Source: Cerioporus squamosus
Taxonomy: Eukaryota; Basidiomycota; Agaricomycetes; Polyporales; Polyporaceae
Direction: 5' to 3'
Length of the DNA: 57,320 bases
Assembly (NCBI GenBank): GCA_022592435.1
Contig: JABYQS010000206.1
Span: forward strand, 1 to 57,320
A program made the translations under genes and the position numbers. Under the pieces are notes generated by a model, which saw nothing but the letters and a program-made list of their open reading frames with translations, searched no databases and was not told where the DNA came from. This document shows, piece after piece, positions 21,923 through 33,122 of this stretch. Every line of letters begins with the position of its first letter. Within the stretch, counting starts at the first letter, position 1.

Positions 21923-24900
21923 ATGGCCGGCATCTATCATGGTAGAATGCAAGTCAGCCAAGATTCTGGAGAACACTTCGACATCGACGTCTCCAGCTGC
22001 GATGAGGATACGTCGGAAGATGAGCGTGCGGGTGTTGGTCAAGGTGGTGGTCGGGGCCGCGGGTGCATGGCCGATCGAGTTGGCGGGCGCATGGCCGATC
22101 GAGTTGGCGGGCGCATGGCCGATCGAATTGGCGGGCGCATGGCCGATCGAGTTGGCAGGCGCATGGCCGATCGAGTTGGCGGGCGCATGGCCGATCGAGT
22201 TGGCGGGCGTGGTACTGGTCAAGGTGGCGGGTGCGGTGAAGGGCGCGGCACAGGCGACGGTGGACGACAACCTCACACTCTTGCCCCCGGCGTACCATCG
22301 GGCTCGCATCCAGCTGGCCCTGCTCTGTTCGCGCCCCCTGGCTTAATGTATGCCACATCATCACAACCTGCACCTCCTGGAGCCGTTCCTCAAGCTGGTC
22401 CCGTGTATCGTCCGCCCCGCACCCATCCCAACGTTGGCGTTCCTCAAGCTGCACATGCTGCTCCGGCTGCCACTCACCGATTTGTAGTCGATACCCCTCA
22501 AGGACGACTTCCAGAGCTCGCTCCGCATGGCGCACACAACATGGCGGCTGGTCCTCAAATCCAGCATCCTCCCCCTCGCCGTCCTCATGCTGCGCAACTT
22601 CAGGTTGCCGAAGACTCTGCAGCGCATCCGGGCTCGACTGAAACTCTTGGGTATCCCGTCGTGTTCGCCACGCAAGCTGTGGGTCACCAAGCCGCTGCAT
22701 CGCACGACGACTGGGGTACCACACCTGCTGGACGTGGCCGTGGACCTCGCCCTGTTCCACAGGTCTGTGCGCCGCCCAATGGTTGGCCGGCTGCGTCTCG
22801 CGGTGGGTATGGTGCCCAGCCAGATCCAACGGCGGCTACTGTCCACGGGCTGACAGTCCCGCAAGTCATGGGCGTAAGTCGCTTCCTGGCCCTTGTATAG
22901 TAGTTATGATCTTACTAATGTTCGGTCTTATTTCGCAGATGCTGCACAACGCGAACCAGCACATCCTCGACCTCACGCAGCAGCTCTCCGTGGCCAATCA
23001 GAAGCTTGCGTATTACGAGGCGCAGGAAGCTGTCAAGAAGAAAGGCGGTAAAGTCAAGACGGCCAGGGGAAACGAAGACGACCCAGACCAGCCTGCGGCG
23101 TTGACCGGCATGAAGCTCCAGGTACGCAGTCACATTCGTGCCTTTGCGTTGATGTTCAGTCCATGGCCAAATCTTCGGCCTCTGGAATGGACCTACACAC
23201 CCGACTTCAACCCGCTGGACCCCTTTGAGCGATATGAGGATGCCAACAACGACGAGCCTCGCGTGGAGGCACAGGTTGTACAACTTCGGGAGTTCTTCCC
23301 GGAGGAGTATCTTCCTTACATGGGGACTGAATGGATGCGGAGACAGGTAAGGACGTCAATTGACACTACTGGGATGTATGTGCTGAGACGTCTATCGCAG
23401 TTCACCGAAGTGATCAACGTGTTCAAGTCACACATCGTCGGCTCTGTCAAGGCCGGAAAACACATCATCTTCCGCCATATCCCCAAGCTCCACGAGAACC
23501 TCGTGTACTGGCGCGGGCAGACGGATCCGGTGACTAAGCGCGACAACCGCTACCCCGCAATCTTCTTCCCCCTCGACCGGAATGGTGACATGGAGCGTCT
23601 CTTCCAAAATCCTGCTGTCGCCAAGGTATGCGAGCTCTTCTTTTGGTCCAGCTGATACTCATATTCGACTTCAGGCCTGTCGCTTGATGACACATGGTCG
23701 CGCCGCTTCGGAGGGTGACAAGCGTATCCGCCAGAACACCAACAGTTCCAAGTGGAAGCTCAAGACCGTGACCGTTGGGATGGTCTCTGCGTCCCTCGTA
23801 CTGGTATGTGCCACATATACGCTTTGGCGATTCTCGTGTGCTAATGCAAACTTCACAGGTTCGATACTTGCTGTCCGGCAAATCTTCGTTCGAACGACCG
23901 GATTGGGAGGGGGCTTTTAACGAGTACTACCGGAAAATCCTCGAGACCATCCACAAGCGTTCCATGAAGGACCTCTTCGCATGGCTCGACCACTTCGTCT
24001 TCGGTCCTGGCCATGACCTGCCGCTTGAGCTGACACCGGAGCCCTTGCCGGTTACCACAGCTCCCGATCTCGGCGCAGACTGCAATAGAGAAGGAAACAC
24101 ATTCTTGGCTACTCGCCAGCACCAGCAAGTACAAGCCGATGCTGACGATGCCTATCTTCACCAGCCTGGCCCGTCTAACTATGCATATGCCCCCGACAAC
24201 GACCATGCCCTCTTGCGTTCTCCCCTTCCCGTCCATGATCACTTGCCTTCTGCTCCCCTCCACACCCACGACCACTTGCCTGCTCCCCTCCACGCCCACA
24301 GCCACTACGCCAACCACACGACACATCATGCAACTATCTTGCCTGGCCGCAGTTACTACGACGAGCACGATGATCACGATGAGCACGACAAGCACGGCCA
24401 GAACTACGGCAGCGAGGGGAACGTCAGCGACAACGGCAGCGGTGTCGGCGACATTCACGTTTTCCCTCCTGTTCATCGCGACGAGGACATCCGCAATGAC
24501 TGGCAGCTTGTCAGCGATGACGCGGCCGAAGGCTCCGTTCACAGCAACAGTGGCGACGTGGGCCACAACCATGGATATGATTCCTGCCATGACAACCTCC
24601 AGTCGCCAACCCATCATGAGCTTTCCTACCAAGACCTGCCTCTTCTACCGTCAGTCCCTGACCGACATGCGAACGACGACCCCCCGATGTCTCGCCATGT
24701 TCATTTTTCCCCGAGTGTCAGGGAACATGAACCGCTGGCGATGTGGAACCCTGAGGTTGCGCATGATAATGTCTTGACATCGGTGCCTGCCGTCTCGTCG
24801 TCCAGCAGCTCGTCTTCCGGAGTTCCTCATCCTTGGAATGGAGGGTTAGCGATAGATGGACAAGCCGCAGAGGAAGAAGGGGTGGCTAATCTGACCGTCG

Positions 24901-25067
24901 CGACTGCAAACCTTGCGCTGGTGCAGCCGCAGCCCGTCAAGCGCGTCAGGCCTGCCCCGCGGCCACGGGGTCGCAAGGGCAAGGAAGTTGAGACAGGTGA
25001 AACCGTGCCCGTCGCGACTCAGATCAGCTCCCGTACCCTCCGTGCGAGGAACAAGGGGCAGTCTTAG
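21923..25067 (+). CDS. Unknown 973-aa protein with GGRMADRV repeats and a His/Asp-rich region
   Basis: Five exons (21923-22873, 22939-23346, 23401-23625, 23675-23803, 23859-25067) sum to 2922 nt without a stop. Order: acidic N terminus; six GGRMADRV repeats (about residues 48-95); Pro/Ala/Gly-rich linker; a coiled-coil segment ILDLTQQLSVANQKLAYYEA after the first intron; a folded-looking core (WPNLRPLEWTYTPDFNP, FFPEEYLPYMGTEWMRRQ, HIIFRHIPKLHENLVYWRG, FFPLDRNGDMERLFQNPA, residues about 375-600); then a His/Asp-rich stretch (YYDEHDDHDEHDKHG) and a basic tail PAPRPRGRKGKE. I do not recognise the core; the plan is like uncharacterised proteins near transposons in mushrooms. The basic tail and repeats suggest nucleic-acid contact. 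It follows the dioxygenase by 0.7 kb on the same strand. Confidence 0.75.
22061..22208 (+). repeat. 24-bp coding minisatellite, six units
   Basis: Six nearly identical 24-base units, each containing CATGGCCGATCGAGTT, encode GGRMADRV in the gene frame. Units 3 and 4 carry single-base variants (GAATT; GGCAGG). Because no unit contains a stop in several other frames, long artificial ORFs appear over it on both strands (AGAWPIEL in another + frame; ANSIGHAP on the minus strand). Confidence 0.95.
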
Positions 25068-26393
25068 TGTGGTTAGTTTGTCGCGACGTGTCCATCATTT
25101 GCATCATCGTCTCTTGTCCGCCGCTCATATACTCTGAATCTGCACTCGCTAACGCTTGGTTATCTTCTCTCGATCATGTACGATGTATCTACGCAGTCCT
25201 CATAATACAACGTTTCTCTTGGACGACCTCAGCATCCTGAGTCCATCTGGATGCAACTCTTCCAGGCAGGTGCCCCCATCTTGATCTTATCTGACCATCT
25301 CGATCTAATCGGTCCCTCTTGATCTAATCTAGGTGTTTCGGCTCACTCGCCAATGGCATCGGCCCGGCTAAGCATCAGGAGGCGATCCTGAGGCGTCTAG
25401 ATCCACCCAAAAGAGTTGCGACATACTTGGCTCAGGGTTTCCATGACTCACTCGTCAGATAAGTACTGTATGACATGTCGTTGTCCGTTGAACTTGTTGA
25501 ATCAGCTTCAGGCACGGGCGACTCCCAGACGGCGGGGGACAACTCCTTGGCCTGGGTTCAAGGTCTCCTGGCGGTAACGTCCTCAGTGTCCGTATCAACT
25601 TGAGGCCGTGGAAGACGTCTTTGCAAGAGCAAACGGCGGCGATGTCAAGGCTTGCAGGAGGCATGAGTGGTCGGTCAGAACGCCACCATGGCGTTCAAAA
25701 CAGCAAGCGCTCAAACCGGCAAGTCCCGTCCGCCTCCTCTCAAGTAACCCGACCCCCGCAAGTACTAAGTAACACCAATACCCTCCAGTCTACGTGCGAA
25801 GGGTGTGTCTCGAGCCTGTTCACTCTGCCTTGATTTTGACCCTCCTCCTCAAGCATAGCTAGATTGATAATCCGTCCGCCATTGGCAATTCGACTTCCAA
25901 CTCGATCGATATCCAACCATCCGTATGTGATGCGGCCTCAAACTTGAAGTACTCTCTTCTATGAGATCGCGCGAAGCTGGTCAGAGGTCTTAAGGTAACC
26001 TGTCTTTAGAGTCCGTGCTCCCGAAGCGTGCAATAATCTCACCTTCTAAGTGCATGTACATAGCATTTTCCGATTAGCCAAGGCCCCAAGGGCATCCGCA
26101 GGTATGCAGATCAGTCGAGATGTTGAGATGTATCTGACGACTTGGGTCCACAATGTCAGGTGTCCTTCCAAAGCAGAACAGAGAATGGGTCAATCACGCT
26201 ATGTACGACATCCCGTGGGTACCTGAAGCTCGAGTCCTTTTGGCTCCCAGACAAGGCCGTGGCCTCGCCAAGTTCTCTCAACAACAGTATCCACGCTATG
26301 CTGCGATCTGCTTCACGACAACGGGTCAAGACACAAGCACTGTCACATCACCAACTCACCGCTCGTCCTCCTTACCCTTTCCCTGCTAGCCCC
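25068..26393. other. Intergenic, repeat-like words at 25200-25410
   Basis: No gene found. GATCTAATC, GCATCCTGAG, GGATGCAAC and ATCCTGAGGCGT occur here as they do at 10500-10610 on the far side of the island. The rest is unremarkable; 26150-26390 is probably the promoter of the next gene. Confidence 0.35.
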
Positions 26394-27271
26394 ATGCCGC
26401 TCCAACGCTCGACTTATGCTGCAGTAGTCTTGCTCGGCACCAGCGCGTCACAGCTCGTCGTCGCGGCAACTATAGACGACGCCGGCCGCTGGGTCATTCG
26501 ATACCGCGACTCCCGGGCTTCCCATTCCAGCGGCGACTCACTGCTAGACCTTCATGACCCCGAACAACTTAAACCGTCTAACTCTTCGCTCGAAGAATTT
26601 GTCACGGTATCATCTGCTCTCGTCCTAGTCCAATCCGCGTCGCCGTCCACGTTCTCTTCGGTGCTCCTGATGCTCGTACTTGGCACGGCGTGGTGGTGGT
26701 GGAGACGGATGCATGCGGCGAAGAGAGGCGAGATCCTGCCAGTGCCAGTCGGTGAGTGTTACTGTTGCTTGACTTTTCTTCCTTGGATCATGCTAATCGA
26801 TTTCACCGATATGCAGATTTCACATCGTCTACGAATTCAGCGTCCTCGGGAGGGCCCCTGCTGAGACGCGAAGAGGGAAGTCCAGCTGCTGGCCATAGCA
26901 ACCAGTGTTCTCTCGTATCTACCGACGCCGCAGGCTCCGCGACCGATGTACCGATGCATGCACTACGCGACTCACCGAGGGCACCCTTGAGGGATGGAGG
27001 GAGACACTCCCTGCCTGAGGAGGCGACCGCCTCGGACCACAGGCTCACAACTATCGATGCGCGGATATCCCTCATACCTCGACCATGCACTTCCGAGCTA
27101 GACGCCAGACATCTCCCGCGCTTGACGATACTAGATCGTGCGCCTGGTCCTGACGGGTTGACACCGTTGAGCCCTCGACCACGGCGACCACCGCATTGTT
27201 CCAAAAACGGTGCAGTTCGCAGTATGGGAGGATCTGCGAGTAACCGAGACATCTCCGCAAATGGAGAGTGA
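26394..27271 (+). CDS. Single-pass membrane protein, unknown
   Basis: Exons 26394-26751 and 26817-27271 give 813 nt, 270 aa. The start MPLQRSTYAAVVLLGTSASQ looks like a signal peptide with a hydrophobic core. A short Ser-rich luminal region follows, then a transmembrane helix TFSSVLLMLVLGTAWWWW (about residues 85-104) with a basic stop-transfer RRMHAAKRG. The cytosolic tail is Ser/Pro/Arg-rich without a recognised domain (LRREEGSPAAGHS; RPRRPPHCSKNG). The plan, a small N-terminal ectodomain with one helix and a disordered tail, resembles fungal cell-wall sensor-like proteins, but the serine ectodomain is too short to be confident. Function unknown. Chosen ATG is the first before the signal-like sequence. 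Confidence 0.6.
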
Positions 27272-27377
27272 CTTCGACGTAACGTCCCGTTGACGGGTTC
27301 CACCCTCACTAGTACGCAGATCGGCTACGTAGTCGTACATTACGCCTGCCAGTCGCTCGGGTATAACAATGCGGTAC

Positions 27378-29026
27378 CTACTCCGGCATGCCATCAGGCT
27401 CGATGGCTCGCACGGGTTCCATCCCCATCCCGTCCACCGCCTTCCACTCAACGCTGCCCAGATCGCTCTCTTCCCAATCCTCTTCCATGGTCGTCTCCGT
27501 TAGGATGGTCCCATACACGCTCCTTTGGCCGCTCGTCGGCTGCCGAAACACTGGCATAGAGAGCGACGCGAAATGGGTGAAGCGCGTGTCGTCCCCACAG
27601 AGCCGGTCGGACGCTTCGTGCAGGTCGAGGATGAAGCGCGAGGTGAGGATTGATGTGAAGCTGGAGGCGGGCATCGTGTCAGGGAGGAGCTATACGTGCA
27701 GACAGATGGGGGAGACAGACATAGCTATCCATGTTGACATTGGTTCTACGAGGTCCAGACGTCTGATCAGGGCCAGTCCGATCAAGTTGACGATCAGGAG
27801 CACGCTGGACGGATGGTCAGCAGATAGACTACCCACCTTGCAGAACGACTCACACGAAGTAGGCTGTGCCTATCGCCGTATTGTCAGCTGCAACTCTCGG
27901 TAGTGCGGGAATGCGACACACCGTCTCTCATTAGGGTCTGGGTAAGACTAGACGTGCGCGCGAAACTCGCTACCTCAGCGCGGATGGACCAGGTACGTTT
28001 CCATGTGACGATGAGCACTATGGCATCCGCGAGCATTGCAGAGGCTCGTGCTCCAATCATCCCTACAGAGCAGCGGTCAGTAGATCTGCAGGCTCGACGA
28101 GTCGAGGGTAGCGAGCAACACGAACAGCTGAAGCATGAATGTCAGGCGCTGCTAGATCGGCAGATGGGCAGGCAGACATACTTTTCATAGATGGTTGGGG
28201 GTATTACCGTCAAAAATCCGCATGCCTGGAGCGGGGCGGTGATCAGGAAAGGCGTACTCTGTACGAAGGTATACTGATGTGCATCAAGCAACGCAGGATA
28301 TCAGCCGACGCGATACTGGCTTATATGCATGGGAACGTGCTCACTACTGATATTGCCGGGTTTACCAGGCCCAAGACCAAGACCAAGACGAGGATGGTCA
28401 GGTTTTGCCCGCATAGCGCATATGCTCTGAGAGCAGAGAACACTAAGATAGAGGTCATCAGATTTACTTCTTAGTACAGAGAAAGATGGTAAACGTACAC
28501 GCCGCAGAGCTGAGAAGCAAAACATTGAGGGCCATCTCGCTGCGAACGAGGATAGTACAACTGTTTCTGGGTCGTTACTCGCAGTTGCGAGGCGATTAGC
28601 TGACTCGAAGACTCACGTCTGAAGAAGCGTCAGTCCGGAGTATTCCACAGCAGTCCTGCTCGAAGAGCTTACTCGATCAGACTGTCCGTTCCACGGCGAA
28701 AGATCTAGGATCACAAAGAGCGGGCTTATGACCGCGGGGTAACGAACGGCGTAGAAAAGGAATGTTGAGCTGGAGAACCCACGTCTCCAGATTTGCTGAA
28801 CTTCCCGGTGAAAGGTGAGGCAGTACTCGTAAGCTATTAGCGCTGCGAGGAGATGAGGATACAGCGCATGTCAGCCGGAAGGGTTGCGTATATACCTGCA
28901 GAAGCGAAGTATGCCGTCTCTACAGCACGACTTGACACGATGCCATGTTGATCAGTGGCTGGGCATGGAGTCATGCCGTGTCACTTACGCGGAGTCAAGA
29001 ACGGAGGCGAAGGAGGAGTCTGCCAT
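27378..29026 (-). CDS. DUF6533-type seven-helix membrane protein (copy 1)
   Basis: Multi-exon gene read from ATG 29024-29026 (MADSSFASVLDS) to the stop at 27378. The family block LIAYEYCLTFHREVQQIWRR (28673-28842) is followed by STFLFYAVRYPAVISPLFVI, then CTILVRSEMALNVLLLSSAA (28499-28560), FSALRAYALCGQN and a helix ending LVNPAIS (28345-28442), YTFVQSTPFLITAP, ASAMLADAIVLIVTWKR, VLLIVNLIGLALIRRLD, and last FTSILTSRFILDLHEASD with an acidic tail. These are the usual landmarks of basidiomycete DUF6533 proteins, with about seven hydrophobic helices and likely at the plasma membrane; biochemical role unknown. An apparent 2-nt exon lies at 28617-28618. The first two junctions and the one after the TFVQ exon are not settled. 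The paralogue is at 56423 on the other strand. Confidence 0.75.
28617..28618 (-). other. Two-nucleotide microexon in the DUF6533 gene
   Basis: On the minus strand the exon ending in GATCGA is followed by a 54-nt intron (28619-28672, GTAAGC..CAG, branch-like ACTGAC), then AC, then a 56-nt intron (28561-28616, GTGAGT..CAG, branch-like GCTAAT). Only with these two bases does the frame run into CTILVRSEMALN. The paralogue at 56767-56768 has the same arrangement. Confidence 0.65.
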
Positions 29027-29968
29027 TGCGAGCGATGGTTTGGCTGCCGACGAACGGATTGAGGGCCTGGGTAGCGAGGGTGCAGTTCAAAGGCGAGACG
29101 TGCTGATCGACATGAGTATATGAGCACTGGAGTACAAGGAAAGTCTGGCGAAAGTGGATAAATACCATATGCATGATCGACTGAAGGGCGTGTAACCCAT
29201 CATGAGAATACTGATACAAGAGCTTCCTTTTTGACATGTGAGGCGAGCTTGGCCCCGGAACTGGTCGAGCATCGATGACTACCAATCCACTTACCACCGT
29301 TGTCAGCGACACGAACTCACGACGACCAGAAGCGCAGGCTTAACCGCTGTACGAGGAGTGCTTCCCGACCGACGAAAGGGCTGAATATGACTGTATGACG
29401 CGGAACGTATGCGTGTCTCCGAATGGCATAGGCTGGGCGGCAACTTGTCCGGTCATGTACGGGGATCGTTGGAACTAGATACCGCCGTTGCGTAATGGCG
29501 TTGTTATCGCGTCATGTCCTGTTCGCTGGCATTAGACTCAGACTGCAATCACTGAGCAGTAGATGTATTGCTGGACGTACTCACAATATTGGGATCGAAT
29601 GGGACCAAAGACGTTGTACTTTCGATCGCGGCTCACTGGTACTTACTAGCGATCCTACAGGGCCTAGCAACCAGAAAATTGGCAGGAAATTGAGGGCTAG
29701 TACATCATGTCCCATGATAATGTCTCCGAAGATATTGGGCGCAATACTGCTGGCTCAGCGGGTGGTGGTGAGGGTAGAGGCTGGTAGAGGACATGGCGTC
29801 TCATATCAGGGTCCGATTAAGACGGAGTTGTTTACTCACGTGCAAATTTCTGGTTCTCACGGGACCAGTACGCGACGCGTGTCGGCGCTTACTGGTATTC
29901 CGAACCTTGACCTCGACGGCACCGACTGCCTGCCTTTCTTGCTTTCCTCGTCTTGACTCCATGCATCG
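29027..29968. other. Divergent promoter region between DUF6533 and RAD52 genes
   Basis: No gene supported. It separates the minus-strand membrane protein from RAD52 on the plus strand, so both promoters should lie here. The open frames at 29495-29956 have no family signal. Confidence 0.4.
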
Positions 29969-32273
29969 ATGTCAACGGCGGGCTCGTTCAGCGGCCATCT
30001 AGTTGATTCGTACATGCAGGCTCAGTCTCCTCGAGGTCCCTTTGGACAACCACTCAACATCTCTACGCACGGACCCATGGCCTTCGCCCCGCAAATGCAT
30101 GGGACGTTCACGAACGCGTTTAGCACACAGCAGTCCTCGTTCTTCTCAGAGCCTTCGTTTGCGGACATCAGTCAGGAGAGCGCCAACAAGATCGCGGAGC
30201 TTCAGGTGAAGCTAAATAAGAAGCTTGGACCGGAGTACATCTCCCAGAGACCTGGACCGGGAGGAGGACCGAAGTTGACATATGCCGAAGGTGCGTATGT
30301 CGTGGAACTCTGGGGCTCTTATGTACTCATATGCTAATGATCTCAGGGTGGAAGATCATCAACCTTGCGAACGAAGTGTGAGTGCTCTGTGCATGTGCTA
30401 TCATAAATGTTTCCCGAGCTCTAAGGTTCGCATGAAGCGCACTCGACTGAAATGGTACCATCCAGGTTTGGTTTCAACGGGTGGAGCTCGAACGTTGTCA
30501 ACATCACGACCGACTTCATCGACTACAGTGAAGAGTCGAGGCGCTTCAACGTCGGAGTGACGGCGATCGTGCGGGTTACGCTGAGGGACGGTGTCTTCCA
30601 CGAGGACGTTGGGTACGGGTTACTGGAGAATTCCAAGAGCAAGGGACAGGCTCTCGACAAGGTATGTCGTGTCCGTATACCTGATATCAGTATGTTCATG
30701 CGCATATAGTGTAAGAAGGAGGCGGTTACGGACGCAGTCAAGCGCACGCTGCGTAACTTCGGAAATCTGCTCGGCAACTGTTTGTACGACAAATCATATA
30801 CCCAGGAAGTCACCAAGATCAAGGTGCCACCGGTAGGCTGATCGAATCGCCTATGTCGACGAGCTCGATCTAATAGGCATGTCAATCTGTGTCGATACAG
30901 CCAAAGTTTGACAGGAGCGACCTACACCGCCGCCCTGAGTTTGAGGAGCCGAAACCGCCCGCTGCCCACCCACCGCAAGCCTCAACTTCTGGATCTTCAT
31001 CCGCCTCCACATCCTATGCATCGACATCTGCCGCAGGTCCTTCACGACCCATCATCAAACCGGACCCAGATGCATCATCAATGCCCCCACCTCCCCAAGT
31101 CCCGCATCGCCCTATGCCTCAACCGAACGCGATGTCCACGCCGAACGCGAAGGGCAAGGCACCAATGACCGCTACTGGACTGCATACTCCCATTCAGACG
31201 CCTGGTGGACCCTCCGGTCTCGGGCGGTCGGCGCAAGTGCAGTCCCATGCTCCACTCAATGGAGGCGGAATGGTACAGAGGAACGCGGAGCGGCACGCGC
31301 GGCTGAAAGCCATCCAGGAAGCGCAGGAGGCCCAGAGACGGGAGGAAGAGGCAGCACGTGCGGCGGCAGCAGTCCAAGCTCAGGCAGTGTCGAGCTTGGG
31401 CGTAGTGAGCCATGCCGCTCCCCAAGCGGTCGCCCCTTTGTCGAAGGCTCCAGACTCGGACGATCTTCTCCTCAACTCCGACGACGACGCATACTTCGCG
31501 AACCTTGATTACTCCGCCCTTGACGAGGGTGTCGGCAGCCCGATAGACTTCGAAGAGGGCACTACCGCGGTCGATATGGAAGACGTCTCGATGGCCCCAT
31601 CCGATACACGCCCGAGTGCGGTTGTCGCCCCCCACAACCCTGCCACTACTTCTGGGCAGCATGCCCATGTAAAGGTTCTCCCGCAACTTCAGCAGCCGCC
31701 TCAGCAGCCGCAGCGTGGTCGCACCATGTCGGGTTCGTCAGCTGGCGGAACATCGCAGCAGAACCAGAACCTCCCGCCTGGTAGCAGTGCACGCCCAGGC
31801 GGGCCGGCCTCGGGCGAACGTGCGCGGACGCCGTCCATGGGCGGAGGCTTCAGCTTCCCGTCTGGGGTACGTCTCCTTTCTTTCCATTGACCCGGTCCAC
31901 AGTACTCATATAGATGACGCAGCACGCGAATGGAAGCTCTACTCGCTCACAGTCCTCCGCCCAATCACAGGCACAAGGACAGATGCCATCGCGTGGTGTG
32001 AACCCGGGTGCAAGTTCGAGTTCGAGCTCGAATTCAAGCGGGAACGCTCTCAAGCGCAATGCAGAAATAATGCAGTACGTCCCCGTTTCCTCGCTGCGTC
32101 AGACGGCAACTGAGGTCAGATCGCACAGGGGCATCGCGCAGGCGCGTCGACCACCGCAGGGAATGGGGCTGCAGAACCCGCCTACGAGCAGTGGTGCGCA
32201 GGCCAAGCGGGAGCCATTCGCAGCCCTGGAGCTTGGCGAAAGAGGGGACGTCAAGCGCCCTCGCCATGGATGA
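29969..32273 (+). CDS. RAD52: DNA repair protein RAD52
   Basis: Six exons (29969-30290, 30347-30377, 30466-30661, 30710-30832, 30901-31866, 31914-32273) total 1998 nt, 665 aa. The conserved DNA-binding/annealing domain spans about residues 66-235: [79 protein letters not shown], then [23 protein letters not shown]52 anneals complementary single strands and loads the recombinase onto RPA-coated DNA in homologous recombination. The C-terminal 430 residues are Pro/Gln/Ser-rich with an acidic patch [20 protein letters not shown] and a KRPRH end that could be a nuclear signal. Longer than the yeast protein (about 470 aa) because of this tail, which is normal in basidiomycetes. All splice sites are canonical. 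Exon 2 is just 31 nt. Confidence 0.96.
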
Positions 32274-33122
32274 TCCTTCTGGGAATTTTTCGTGGATGCA
32301 GTTGCAATCTTCGTTCGGACATCGAGACCATGGACGTCTCTTGATTCTTCTGGATCGCAGCCCCATTCTTCGGGCTCCCTAACACTTCCCCACATATCCC
32401 CGCGCTTCCGCATACCCCCATACTTGCTTGCAACAGACCTCTCACGGGCACTCATCGCTGTCTGTCTCACATAGGGCATTACTTGCATATCGCTTATCGC
32501 TTATCGTATACCGCACATTGTAGCGTTAGTCAAGGTAGGTTACCCCGATTGTTACTTCTCATGTCGTGTATTATAGCAGCCGAATTGGAAACGGAAGTCA
32601 TGCATCCTACCGGTTTCCCCCTGCGGTCCCTGGTCGTGTTCCGTTCTCATAGCAGTACGTACTGCCTGTGGTTCTTACTCTACTCATCTTATTGCGACAC
32701 AGCGAAGTGAGGAGCCTTGGGGACGGGTGCAGTAACTGAGTAGGCAAGGTTGGCGGTGAGTGCTTTCCATGGTGAAGGCGAAACCCACTCGGACTGACAA
32801 GTATGAGCACAGTATTGATGCCCTCTCCTCGGAGGCTCTAGGGTGACTATCGACTTCGCGATCCTCTGAGCATCCAGGTCGTACAGGAAGCGCGCGAGCA
32901 TCAAGTTATCACTGTATCAGGTGAGCTTCTGAACTTGCGGAATGCCGTCCGTGCGTGCGAAGTACTGCGCTGACATACGGTACATAACCAGGCACACATC
33001 GCATACGTCCTTCAGGTCCGCGCCATTCCCAACTGACACTCCTTCCTCGAGGCCAACATCCTCCGAGTCCCTGTTGAGCTTGCTATTCTCATCTATCCCT
33101 CGATCATTCGACATTCGAACAC
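32274..33122. other. RAD52 3' flank and spacer, no gene
   Basis: Overlapping short frames on both strands, none with family signal. The last 100 bases lead into the DUF4419 pseudogene. Confidence 0.4.

Noticed and set aside
21767..22829. Long minus-strand frames over the minisatellite (ANSIGHAP and RQLDRPCA repeats)
   Set aside because: They exist because the 24-bp unit lacks stops in those frames. Only the plus frame continues through spliced exons to a complete protein.
23123..23160. Possible intron in the 973-aa gene (GTACGC..CAG)
   Set aside because: Only 38 nt, and the spliced frame soon stops, whereas reading through keeps the frame open.
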